Position numbers and translations under genes: made by a program
Assembly (NCBI RefSeq): GCF_012184385.1
Contig: NZ_VSRL01000081.1
Span: 1 to 33,315 of the forward strand
Direction: 5' to 3'
Length of the DNA: 33,315 bases
Origin: Lentzea indica
GTDB taxonomy: Bacteria; Actinomycetota; Actinomycetes; Mycobacteriales; Pseudonocardiaceae
The notes under the pieces: generated by a model
The model's database searches: none
The model's input: only the letters and a program-made list of their open reading frames with translations
What the model was told of the DNA's origin: nothing
Part shown: positions 16,349 through 23,549 of the stretch, one piece after another
Layout: every line of letters starts with the position of its first letter
How positions within the stretch are numbered: position 1 is the first letter of the stretch

Positions 16349-16386
16349 GTAGTCAGCCTATCGAATTAAATCAAGGGAGGACCACC

Positions 16387-16995
16387 ATGGACGACACCCA
16401 GATCTGGCAGACGATCGACTCCGAACGCGCCGCGACCGCCGACCTGCTCGCCGGGCTGTCGGACGTGGAGTGGACCTACCCGTCGCTGTGCGACGGCTGG
16501 ACGGTGCGCGAGGTCGCAGCCCACCTGTCGCTCGCGCACCGCATCTCCGTCGGCAAGGCGCTCGTCGCGTTCGTCAAAGCTCGCGGGAGCTTCAACCGCA
16601 TGGTCGACCAGACCGCGCGCGACGAGGCACGCAGACCTGCAGGGGAACTGGTCGCGGAGCTGCGCGGCGCCGTCGGGTTCCACAGGCTCGCCCCCGGCCA
16701 GAAGCTCAAGGACGCGCTGATGGACATCATGGTGCACTCGCAGGACATCGCCCTGCCGCTCGGCATCGAACGCCACATGCCCGTCGACGCCGCTGTCGTC
16801 GCCGCGGACCATCTCTGGCAGATGGGCTGGCCGTTCCACGCGCGCCGCCGGCTGGCAGGGCACCGGCTCGTCGCCACCGACGCCGACTGGTCCGCGGGTG
16901 AGGGCAGCGAGGTCAGCGGCCCGATCGAAGCGCTGGTGATGGTGCTCGCCGGCCGCACCGCCACCATCCCGCGACTGACCGGCCTGACCGTCTAA
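16387..16995 (+). CDS. Mycothiol-dependent maleylpyruvate isomerase-family protein (DinB fold)
   Basis: A 202-residue member of the actinobacterial MDMPI/DinB-like group. These proteins often use mycothiol as a cofactor or transfer partner through a metal site. LCDGWTVREVAAHL gives the family signature and the first likely metal ligand, His46. A second helix, DIMVHSQDIALPLG, supplies His117 and, in the position usually held by Glu, Asp113. The reaction is unknown; detoxification by thiol transfer is a reasonable guess. A strong ribosome site (GGGAGG) precedes the ATG by 6 bases. It is divergent from marR and probably its target. Its stop overlaps the convergent GNAT stop by 4 bases. Confidence 0.85.
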   Translation: MDDTQIWQTIDSERAATADLLAGLSDVEWTYPSLCDGWTVREVAAHLSLAHRISVGKALVAFVKARGSFNRMVDQTARDEARRPAGELVAELRGAVGFHRLAPGQKLKDALMDIMVHSQDIALPLGIERHMPVDAAVVAADHLWQMGWPFHARRRLAGHRLVATDADWSAGEGSEVSGPIEALVMVLAGRTATIPRLTGLTV

Positions 16996-17618
16996 GGGAG
17001 CACGCGGACCATCCGGCGACACACGTGGACGCGCTCGAACCGTTGGCGCAGCTCGGTTTCCCGCTCGATCCTGGCGTGCAGGAACGCCCCCATCGCCTCC
17101 AGCCCGTACTTCGCGCTCAGCACCGTGCCCACCTCGTCGGCTGACGCGTACACGTGCAGGTATCTGTAGTCCTCAACGAACCCGTTGCGCGCGAACCATC
17201 CCAGTGCCGGCTCGTCCTCACGAGTCCATGCCTCGATCTTGCGCACCCCGCACCGCTCCAGGCGTCGCAACGCCTCCGCGAGCAGCGCCGTGGCGATCCC
17301 GCGCCCTTGGTGGTCGGGGTGCACCACGACCGTGTCGATGGTGGCCTCAGCCCCTGGCACGGTGATGTCCAGAGCCCCGACGACGTTGTCATCGCCGAGC
17401 GCGACGAGTTCGAGATCGGTGCGACGCTTGGCTTGCCAGACGTCGTCGTAGTAGCTCGTCGTGACGAAACCCAGGACCCGGCACCGCAGCCACGACGCCT
17501 CGTCCGCCGCCTCGTAGTCCCGGACCTGCGCCGGCGCGACGCGTGCGCGCGGTACGTCCGATCGGGCCGGTGCCCCCAGCAAGCCCAGTCCAGTTCGACC
17601 CCGTGCGGCGTCGACCAC
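16992..17618 (-). CDS. GNAT-family N-acetyltransferase
   Basis: Acetyl-CoA-dependent acetyltransferase fold, about 208 residues. The pyrophosphate-binding loop is VVHPDHQGRGIATALL, with the Q-G-R-G-I-A pattern, preceded by a beta-4 strand (ATIDTVVVH) and followed by LGWFARNGF. The substrate is unknown. The start is unclear: homologues usually begin near VRDYEAADEASW, but no ATG, GTG or TTG lies there. I use GTG 17618, which has GGGGGA 4 bases upstream; TTG 17630 and TTG 17582 are alternatives. The first 30 residues of this frame have poorer third-position G/C than an overlapping frame, so an N-terminal frameshift is possible. Confidence 0.78.
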   Translation of the reverse strand: MVDAARGRTGLGLLGAPARSDVPRARVAPAQVRDYEAADEASWLRCRVLGFVTTSYYDDVWQAKRRTDLELVALGDDNVVGALDITVPGAEATIDTVVVHPDHQGRGIATALLAEALRRLERCGVRKIEAWTREDEPALGWFARNGFVEDYRYLHVYASADEVGTVLSAKYGLEAMGAFLHARIERETELRQRFERVHVCRRMVRVLP

Positions 17619-17722
17619 GTCGTCCCCCAAACCCGCATCACGCCGGACGTCTCCGGCACCACCAGAGTTCCCGATGTCAGTCCTGCTCGCACGCCGGATG
17701 GCGCATCACCGTTTGCCAGGAA

Positions 17723-17748
17723 CATACTCAGTATGCATACTCGGTACG
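17723..17748. promoter_or_regulatory. Tandem PadR operator
   Basis: Two adjacent 13-bp units, CATACTCAGTATG (a perfect inverted repeat around TCA) and CATACTCGGTACG, end one base before the padR ATG. The ATACT/AGTAT symmetry resembles known PadR-type sites. Binding here would block the start of the padR-ABC operon. Confidence 0.7.
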
Positions 17749-17749
17749 C

Positions 17750-18295
17750 ATGTCGGTCAAACACGGTCTGCTCGCCTTGCTCGAGCGCGGGCCCATGTAC
17801 GGCTACCAGCTGCGGGCGGCGTTCGACTCGGCCACCGGCGGCACGTGGCCGTTGAACATCGGGCAGGTCTACACGACGTTGTCCCGCCTGGAGCGTGACG
17901 ATCTGGTCGCCGCGCTGCCTGAGAACGAGGGCCAGCGACCCTACGAGATCACCGCAACCGGCAGGGCCGAACTCAAGAAGTGGTTCGCGTCGCCGGTGAA
18001 GCGCGGTGACCGGCCGCGTGACGAGGTGGCGATCAAGCTCGCACTCGCGATCACCACGCCGGGTGTCGACGTCGCCAAGGTCGTGATGACGCAGCGCACC
18101 GCCACGATGCGCACGCTGCAGGAGTACACGAGGCTGAAGACCGAGCCAGGAGATCTGCCGTGGCTGCTCGTGCTCGACGCGATGATCTTCCTGGCCGAGG
18201 CCGAGCTGCGCTGGCTCGACCACTGCGAGGCGAGCCTCGTCCGTTACGAGCCGCGCCCCGTTCCCGAGACGACGGACGTCGAGGTGCCGCGATGA
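17750..18295 (+). CDS. PadR-family transcriptional regulator
   Basis: A 181-residue winged-helix repressor. The N-terminal domain contains KHGLLALLERGPMYGYQLR and NIGQVYTTLSRLERDDLV, the hallmark PadR sequence, and the C-terminal half is the helical dimerisation domain (subfamily with the long Vir_act-like tail). ATG 17750 is chosen because everything upstream is the operator, and the longer in-frame reading runs through it. Its stop overlaps the ABC ATPase start by 4 bases (ATGA). PadR-ATPase-permease operons usually encode drug- or peptide-responsive exporters under autorepression; that role is inferred here. Confidence 0.94.
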   Translation: MSVKHGLLALLERGPMYGYQLRAAFDSATGGTWPLNIGQVYTTLSRLERDDLVAALPENEGQRPYEITATGRAELKKWFASPVKRGDRPRDEVAIKLALAITTPGVDVAKVVMTQRTATMRTLQEYTRLKTEPGDLPWLLVLDAMIFLAEAELRWLDHCEASLVRYEPRPVPETTDVEVPR

Positions 18296-18996
18296 CCGTC
18301 CTCGAACTGCGCGACGTGCACCGCGTCCACGGCTCCGGCGAGACGGCGGTCAACGCCCTCGACGGTGTCTCCCTCATGGTGGAACCCGGTGAGCTCGTCG
18401 CGGTGATGGGCCCGTCCGGCTCCGGCAAGTCGACGTTGCTCAACCTCGCCGGCGGCCTCGACAGCCCGACCAGCGGGCAGGTGCTGGTCGACGGCACGAG
18501 CCTGCAGTCCCTGTCCCGCAAGCAGCTCGCCGCCTGGCGGCGCAAGCGGATCGGCTATGTCTTCCAGGACCTCAACCTCATCGCGAGCCTCACGGCCGCC
18601 GAGAACGTCGCACTCCCCCTCGACCTCGACGGCGTCCGCAAGTCACGCCGCCAGGCCGAACACGCACTGTCCGAAGTGGACCTCGACGGCTACGCGGACC
18701 GCTTCCCGGACGAGATGTCCGGCGGCCAGCAGCAACGTGTCGCGATCGCCCGTGCCCTGATCGGCGAGCGCCGCCTCGTCCTCGCCGACGAACCGACCGG
18801 CGCCCTCGACTCCCGCACCGGCGAGACCGTCCTGCGCCTCCTCCGGTCCAAAGTGGACGCCGGAGCCGCGGCCGTTCTCGTGACCCACGACGCCCGCCAC
18901 GCCGCCTGGGCCGACAGGGTCGTCTTCCTCCGCGACGGTGTCGTGGTCGACGTGTCCCAGCGCGACCAGCCAGAAGAACTGCTGAGCACGCCGTGA
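18292..18996 (+). CDS. ABC transporter ATP-binding protein (LolD/MacB type)
   Basis: A 234-residue nucleotide-binding subunit for an FtsX-like permease. Walker A is GPSGSGKST (40-48), the Q-loop VFQDLN (90-95), the signature MSGGQQQR (142-149), and Walker B LVLADEPTGALD (162-173), with the H-loop in VLVTHD. It is coupled to padR upstream and to the permease downstream by 4-base overlaps on both sides. If the downstream permease is truly frameshifted, this ATPase may lack a functional partner. Confidence 0.96.
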   Translation: MTVLELRDVHRVHGSGETAVNALDGVSLMVEPGELVAVMGPSGSGKSTLLNLAGGLDSPTSGQVLVDGTSLQSLSRKQLAAWRRKRIGYVFQDLNLIASLTAAENVALPLDLDGVRKSRRQAEHALSEVDLDGYADRFPDEMSGGQQQRVAIARALIGERRLVLADEPTGALDSRTGETVLRLLRSKVDAGAAAVLVTHDARHAAWADRVVFLRDGVVVDVSQRDQPEELLSTP

Positions 18997-19382
18997 ACGG
19001 ATGGCGCGCAGCACTGCGCATCGCCTGGCGCGAGGCCCGCAGGTCCCGCGGCCGCTCGGCCCTCGTGATCGCCCTGATCCTGGTTCCCGTGGCCGCGTTG
19101 TCGTTCGCGGCCATCGTCTACGACTCGACCGAACTGACCCCCGACGAGGACGCCACCCGCCACATGGGCGCGGCCGAGGCGCTGGTCAGATGGCCCCGCG
19201 GCGGCCCGGTCATCCAGCAGCCCGACCAGCTCCTCGGCATCCCGGCCGGCAAGGACGAGGGCCGGCAACCGTCGGAGGAACGCCTGAAGGCCCTCCTTCC
19301 CGACTCCCAGCTGCTCTCCGTCCAGCGCACCGGCATCAACATCCGCACCACCGCGGGCGTCGGCCGCGCCGACGCCCGATGA
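18993..19382 (+). CDS. FtsX-type ABC permease, N-terminal fragment (frameshifted)
   Basis: A GTG start overlapping the ATPase stop by 4 bases opens 129 residues. They comprise a basic N-terminus, one membrane helix (ALVIALILVPVAALSFAAIV) and the first part of an extracytoplasmic domain ending GVGRADAR before TGA. The natural continuation, IDLNNPLTRGTV, lies in another frame starting at ATG 19379. Adding one base near 19378 (for example CGC-ATG instead of CG-ATG) would give DARMIDLNNP and one permease of about 880 residues. So this is half of a broken gene, not a complete protein. Sequencing error and true decay are both possible. Confidence 0.85.
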   Translation: MNGWRAALRIAWREARRSRGRSALVIALILVPVAALSFAAIVYDSTELTPDEDATRHMGAAEALVRWPRGGPVIQQPDQLLGIPAGKDEGRQPSEERLKALLPDSQLLSVQRTGINIRTTAGVGRADAR

Positions 19383-21631
19383 TCGACCTGAACAACCCGC
19401 TGACCCGCGGCACGGTCACCGTGCTGGAGGGCCGCGCGGCCACCAGCACCGCCGAAGTCGCGTTGTCCCGCAAGGCGATGGACCGCACCGGCGCGCGCCT
19501 CGGCGGCACGATCACGACCGAGGACGGCCGAGGATTCACCGTCGTCGGCCTCGTCGAGGAACCAGGCGCCCTGGAGAGCACGACGGTCGTCGCTCTGCCC
19601 GGCACGTTCCCCAACGCCGACCAGACCTGGCTCGTGACCACCCCTCTCGACTGGGCGAAGGTCAAGGAGCTCAACAAGCTCGGCATCGTCGCGATGTCCC
19701 GCGCCGTCCTGCGCGACCCGCCATCCGCGGCCGACCGCTACCCCCAGCTCGAAGGCACCAACGAACTGCGTGCCGAGATCCTGGTTCTCATAGCGGGCCT
19801 GGCCGTCCTGGAGATGGCCCTGCTGGCGGGCTCCGCCCTCGCCGTCGGAGCCCGCCGCCGCAAACGCGACCTGGCCCTCGTCGCTGCGGTGGGCGGCGCC
19901 CCGTCCCACGTCCGCCGCATAGTCCTGGCAGACGGCGTGGTCCTCGGCGCGCTGTCCGCCCTCGGACGGCGTAGCGCTCGGCTCACGCTCGCCGCAGTCC
20001 TGAGCCGCCCGCTGATCGAGTCGGCCATCGAGGAACGCTACGGAGCCCAGCGCTTCTACCCCACCGCCCTCGCCGCGCTGGCGTTGCTGGCCGTCGTCAC
20101 AGGTCTCCTCGCGGCCCTGGTACCGGCGTGGATCTCCTCCCGCCAGGACGTCGTGACCGCCCTGGCCGGCCGCAGAGGCATCACCCGCTCCCGCCGCCGC
20201 TGGCTGGTCCTGGGCCTGACCCTCGTCGCGACCGGCGTGGCGATCGGCGCCTTCACCGCGATCCGGATGGAGATCGCCGGCATCCTCATAGCCCTGATCG
20301 TCACCGAGGTGGGCTTGGTCCTCTGCACCCCGGCCCTGCTCGGCCTTCTTGCCCGCGCCGGCAGGTGGCTCCCGGTAGCCCTCCGAATCGCCCTGCGCGA
20401 CGCCTCCCGCAACCGCACCGCCGCCGCCCCCGCCATCTCAGCCGTGATGACAGCCGTGATCGGCGCGGTGGCGGTGAGCGTCATGCTGACGTCCCAGGCC
20501 GAACAAGAAACCCGAAAACTGGCGGGCACCATGGGCGACGTGACGGTCCACCGCCTGAACGACCTGGGGAAGGCCTCCCCCACCTCAATCCCACCCTCGG
20601 TGGCCACAGCGATCCGCAACACCATGCCCGCAGCCGAAGTCCACGAGATCAAGCTCCTCTCGTGCAACGGCGGCTCGTGCTTCGCCCACGTCCGCCCACC
20701 GGCAGACCGCGAGTGCCCGTACTCCCGGGACGTGATCAACCGCGAACCCACCAAGGCCGAACAACAAGCAGCCCTGCAAGACCGCCGCTGCGACGGCGTG
20801 GGCCGCTCGCACAGCTACTTCGGCACGATCAGCAGCCCGAACGGCTTCCTGGTGGTCGCCACCCCAGACGCCGCCACCACCCTCTTCGACCTGCCGCACC
20901 AAGACATCGCACCCACCCAGGCCGCCCTGCGCGAAGGCAAGGTCGTGGTCAACGACCCCAACAAGGTCTCCAACGGCCAACTCCTCATCGCCACCGGCGC
21001 GCAGGCCACCACAACCCCGGCACCGGCCCACGCGGTCCCACCGTCATCAGCCCCACTGGCCATGATGACCGAGGAAACGGCCCGCACCCTCGGCTTCGGC
21101 GTAGCCGCCTTCACCGTGTTCGCCACCACGACCCGCATGCCCACCCAAGCCGAACAAGACGCCCTGACCGCAGCCCTGGGCGGCGGCCAGTACGAGGTGA
21201 ACGTAGCCCGCCCAACAGAATCGGAAGTACAACGCTCCCTGAGCATCCTCAGCCTGGTGGCAGGCGTCATCACCCTGGCAGCAGCCGCCCTGGCCACCGG
21301 CCTGGCCGCAGCCGACGGCCGCCGAGACCTCACCACCCTCGCCGCCGTGGGCGCCACCCCAGGCCTGCGCAAACTCCTGTCCCTGAGCCAAGCAGGCGTG
21401 ATCGCGGGCATCGGCGGCCTCCTGGGCACCGCAGCAGGCATCGGCTCAGCCCTAGCACTGCTAGCAGCCCTGAACGTCGGCTACGCCGACCGCTGGCCCC
21501 AACCAGCCCTGAACCCGTTCACAGTCCCCTGGCAGAACATCCTGATCCCCCTACTGGTCATCCCAGGCGTGGCAATGCTCGGCGCGGCCCTTTTCACCCG
21601 TTCCCGCCTACCGATCGAACGCCGCGAATAG
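19379..21631 (+). CDS. FtsX-type ABC permease, C-terminal fragment
   Basis: About 750 residues from ATG 19379, which overlaps the upstream TGA (ATGA). The frame stays open further upstream, but that part is a shadow of the N-terminal fragment. It holds the rest of the first extracytoplasmic domain and a first FtsX domain (LRAEILVLIAGLAVLEMALL, the cytoplasmic loop GARRRKRDLALVAAVGGAP, then further helices). A second extracytoplasmic domain and a C-terminal FtsX domain follow, with AADGRRDLTTLAAVGATPG and two last helices. Around 19964-19981 the reading ALGRRSARLTL puts three arginines in a membrane helix, while a neighbouring frame reads GVALG; paired small indels could explain this. From about 20400 onward the + strand shifts toward A and C. 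Confidence 0.85.
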   Translation: MIDLNNPLTRGTVTVLEGRAATSTAEVALSRKAMDRTGARLGGTITTEDGRGFTVVGLVEEPGALESTTVVALPGTFPNADQTWLVTTPLDWAKVKELNKLGIVAMSRAVLRDPPSAADRYPQLEGTNELRAEILVLIAGLAVLEMALLAGSALAVGARRRKRDLALVAAVGGAPSHVRRIVLADGVVLGALSALGRRSARLTLAAVLSRPLIESAIEERYGAQRFYPTALAALALLAVVTGLLAALVPAWISSRQDVVTALAGRRGITRSRRRWLVLGLTLVATGVAIGAFTAIRMEIAGILIALIVTEVGLVLCTPALLGLLARAGRWLPVALRIALRDASRNRTAAAPAISAVMTAVIGAVAVSVMLTSQAEQETRKLAGTMGDVTVHRLNDLGKASPTSIPPSVATAIRNTMPAAEVHEIKLLSCNGGSCFAHVRPPADRECPYSRDVINREPTKAEQQAALQDRRCDGVGRSHSYFGTISSPNGFLVVATPDAATTLFDLPHQDIAPTQAALREGKVVVNDPNKVSNGQLLIATGAQATTTPAPAHAVPPSSAPLAMMTEETARTLGFGVAAFTVFATTTRMPTQAEQDALTAALGGGQYEVNVARPTESEVQRSLSILSLVAGVITLAAAALATGLAAADGRRDLTTLAAVGATPGLRKLLSLSQAGVIAGIGGLLGTAAGIGSALALLAALNVGYADRWPQPALNPFTVPWQNILIPLLVIPGVAMLGAALFTRSRLPIERRE

Positions 21632-21634
21632 GGT
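21629..21634 (+). promoter_or_regulatory. -10 element of the alpha/beta hydrolase gene
   Basis: TAGGGT, 6 bases before ATG 21641, with no ribosome site between. The permease stop codon TAG forms its first three bases. Confidence 0.5.
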
Positions 21635-21640
21635 GCAACG

Positions 21641-22273
21641 ATGACGACGTTCGCGATCGTGCACGGAGCAGGCGACGTAGGCTGGTCGTGGCACCTGGTG
21701 GCAGCAGCTCTGGAAGCCAAGGGCCACACCGTGATCGCCCCCGACCTCCCCACAGAGGACGAGTCGAAGGACCTGACGGACTGGGCGTCCACGGTAGTGG
21801 CCGCCCTCCCGTCCACTTCGGACGTGGTGGTAGTAGGCCACTCCTTCGGCGGCTTCGTAGCTCCCTTGGTCGCCGCACGCATCAACGCCTCGGCACTAGT
21901 GTTCGTGACGGCGATGCTCCCGCGCCCAGGCGAGGCGCCAGGCGACTGGTGGCAGAACACCGGCTACGCCGACAGCGGCCTGGAAGACCAGTTCTGGCAC
22001 GACGTGCCAGCGCACCTGGCCGAGGAGTCGCAGAAGCGGGAACGCGACATGTCGGAGACCTCCATGGCAAAGCCATGGCCGCTGGAGGCTTTGCCCGCAC
22101 TACCAACGCACTTCGTGCTGTGCACAGAGGACCGCTTCTTCACACCGGAATTCATGCGCAAGGTGGTCGCAGACCGCCTGGGAGTGGAACCCGTGGAACT
22201 GGCCGCAGGCCACTGCGCACAACTGAGCAAGCCCAACGAACTGGCAGAACTACTGGAGAAGTACGCCCGCTAA
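21641..22273 (+). CDS. Alpha/beta hydrolase (EstC/pyrethroid-hydrolase-like)
   Basis: A compact 210-residue serine hydrolase. The nucleophile elbow is GHSFGG with Ser68, the acid is probably Asp164 (CTEDRFFTP), and the base is His191 (AAGHCAQLSKP). The N-terminal FAIVHGAGDVGWSWH carries the oxyanion-hole HGAG. The family contains small esterases and hydroxynitrile lyase-like enzymes; the substrate here cannot be told. It probably has its own leaderless promoter and follows the broken permease by 9 bases. It is the last + strand gene before the long repeat-bearing spacer and converges on prcA. Confidence 0.9.
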   Translation: MTTFAIVHGAGDVGWSWHLVAAALEAKGHTVIAPDLPTEDESKDLTDWASTVVAALPSTSDVVVVGHSFGGFVAPLVAARINASALVFVTAMLPRPGEAPGDWWQNTGYADSGLEDQFWHDVPAHLAEESQKRERDMSETSMAKPWPLEALPALPTHFVLCTEDRFFTPEFMRKVVADRLGVEPVELAAGHCAQLSKPNELAELLEKYAR

Positions 22274-22279
22274 CCCAAT

Positions 22280-22348
22280 GCGACGCCACAGGCGAGCCAC
22301 CGCAAACGCGACGGCGCAGCCGAGCCAACCGCGAAGGCGAAGCCGAGC
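22280..22348 (+). repeat. Three degenerate copies of an 18-base unit
   Basis: Copies GCGACGCCACAGGCGAGC (22280-22297), GCGACGGCGCAGCCGAGC (22308-22325) and GCGAAGGCGAAGCCGAGC (22331-22348) start 28 and 23 bases apart. They directly follow the hydrolase stop codon. They look like an intergenic repeat family rather than coding DNA. Confidence 0.65.
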
Positions 22349-22368
22349 AGCTTTCACACACAACGCCG

Positions 22369-22509
22369 GTGGGGTGGTCCCGTCACGAGTCGCGCTGACG
22401 CGTTGTGCCGCGCCCGAGGGGATAGGTCAAGTCGACACGCTTTTCGTCGACTTGACCTATCCCCTCGGGTGTGGCTGCCTCCGTGCGACTCGTGACGGGA
22501 CCACCCCAC
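22369..22509. repeat. 141-bp nested inverted repeat
   Basis: Outer arms 22369-22393 and 22485-22509 are perfect 25-bp complements. Inner arms 22413-22436 and 22446-22469 are perfect 24-bp complements around a 9-base loop. In a + strand transcript the inner stem extends 6 more pairs (22407-22412 with 22470-22475) through two G-U wobbles. The unpaired segments between the stems are then 13 and 9 bases. No flanking target duplication or coding content is seen. It could be a non-autonomous mobile element, a bidirectional terminator or a protein-binding palindrome. Confidence 0.92.
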
Positions 22510-22579
22510 ACCCCAAACACCTACGCAACAGCACCCCGCCAAAAGCAACCGGCGTGCCATCAACCCACGCGCGGCGCTG

Positions 22580-22623
22580 GACCCCCGATCAGATTGCCGG
22601 GGGTCTGGGGGCAGAGCCCTCAG
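22580..22623. repeat. Two adjoining GC-rich hairpins
   Basis: GACCCCC (22580-22586) pairs with GGGGGTC (22599-22605). The last base of that arm starts CTGGGGGC (22605-22612), which pairs with GCCCTCAG (22616-22623) with one wobble. Because they share a base, the two may be alternative folds. No T-run follows. Confidence 0.55.
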
Positions 22624-22704
22624 GGAAAGCACGCAACCGCAACCCGCCAACGCAACACAACCACCTACGAACCACAAGCGAACCCACCGAACCACGAACA
22701 AAGC

Positions 22705-22732
22705 AAAAAGCCCCCAGCACAAAGCCAGGGGC
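22705..22732 (-). terminator. Rho-independent terminator of the dop-pup-prcBA cluster
   Basis: On the minus strand GCCCCTGGC (22732-22724) pairs with GCTGGGGGC (22718-22710), nine pairs with two wobbles around a 5-base loop, followed at once by five T. It lies 19 bases past the prcA stop. Confidence 0.85.
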
Positions 22733-22750
22733 CTAAAGCAAACCCGAAAA

Positions 22751-23515
22751 CTACTTCGACTCGTCGTCCGGAGGCAGCTCAACATCCTCAACACCCTTGC
22801 CACCAGCGTCAGGAGCCGGCAACAAAGCATCCAAAGCCGCCCCAGCAATCCGCCGAAAAGCCCGCCGAGGCCGAGCCCGCTCCAAAACCGCGATCTCCAA
22901 CTTGTTGGCAGGCAAGAACTCAGGCCCACCGTTCCCAGTGGAAGGAGACCCGGCGGACAACGCCTTGACCGCAACCGGAACGGCTTCGGCCAAAGTCAGC
23001 CCGTCAGCAAAGGAGTCCTTCAGAGCCGTGTTGGGAGCATCAACAGCGCCACCCATCACGATGTACTGCGGCTCATCCACAATGGACCCGTCGTACGTCA
23101 ACCGGTACAACGTGTCCGAAGCAGACGAGTCGCCGACCTCGGCCACGCAGATCTCGACCTCGAACGGCTTGATCTGCTCGGTGAAGTAGGTGCCGAGCGT
23201 CGTGGCGTAGACGTTGGCGAGAGACCGCGACGTCACGTCACGCGGGTCGTTCTGGTACCCGCGCACGTCCGCGAACCGGATCCCGGCCTGGCGGAGGTTC
23301 TCGAACTCGCTGTAGCGGCCGACGGCGGCGAAGCCGATGCGGTCGTAGATCTCCGAGACCTTGTGCAGCGTGCTGGAGGGGTTCTCCGCGACGAACAGAA
23401 TGCCGTCCGCGTACTTCAGCACGATGACGCTGCGACCCCTGGCGATGCCCTTGCGGGCGTACTCCGAGCGGTCGCGCATCACCTGCTCCGCCGATGCGTA
23501 CAGCGGCATCGTCAT
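22751..23515 (-). CDS. prcA: Proteasome alpha subunit PrcA
   Basis: Forms the outer heptameric rings of the 20S core particle, gating entry and docking the Mpa/ARC unfoldase. The 254-residue sequence shows [20 protein letters not shown] at the N-terminus, [40 protein letters not shown] and [19 protein letters not shown], all close to mycobacterial PrcA. ATG 23515 (MTMPLYA) is chosen with AGGAG 8 bases upstream; a second ATG two codons later is possible, and the longer frame upstream has no family support. The C-terminus, which contacts the ATPase in homologues through a terminal motif, ends DDESK here. It follows prcB by 34 bases. Its 3' half uses unusually many T-ending codons. Confidence 0.97.
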   Translation of the reverse strand: MTMPLYASAEQVMRDRSEYARKGIARGRSVIVLKYADGILFVAENPSSTLHKVSEIYDRIGFAAVGRYSEFENLRQAGIRFADVRGYQNDPRDVTSRSLANVYATTLGTYFTEQIKPFEVEICVAEVGDSSASDTLYRLTYDGSIVDEPQYIVMGGAVDAPNTALKDSFADGLTLAEAVPVAVKALSAGSPSTGNGGPEFLPANKLEIAVLERARPRRAFRRIAGAALDALLPAPDAGGKGVEDVELPPDDESK

Positions 23516-23549
23516 GGGTGGTGCTCCTGACGTCGAACCTGTGGGGGAC

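Larger units (their letters stand above)
22274..22750. other. 477-base non-coding spacer with repeats and hairpins
   Basis: The only long non-coding stretch in the window, between convergent genes. In order it holds three copies of an 18-mer, a 141-bp nested inverted repeat, about 70 bases of A/C-rich DNA, a double hairpin, more A/C-rich DNA, and the prcA terminator. Short open frames crossing it are compositional and lack start signals. No tRNA or small-RNA promoter is visible. Confidence 0.8.

Noticed and set aside
16476..16967. Minus strand open frame opposite the mycothiol-dependent enzyme
   Set aside because: Antisense shadow; the + strand has a strong ribosome site and a recognised family signature.
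20128..22398. 756-codon + strand frame overlapping the permease and hydrolase
   Set aside because: Pro/Arg-rich, out of frame with two recognised proteins, and running into the repeat spacer.
22369..22509. Palindrome considered as part of a CRISPR array or an insertion sequence
   Set aside because: There are only two complementary arms and no regular spacers, no transposase, no flanking duplication and no cas genes.
22278..22968. Two overlapping + strand open frames in and beyond the 22274-22750 spacer
   Set aside because: They pass through the repeats, the palindrome and the antisense of prcA. The Pro/Thr/Gln-rich content reflects A/C-rich DNA, not a protein.
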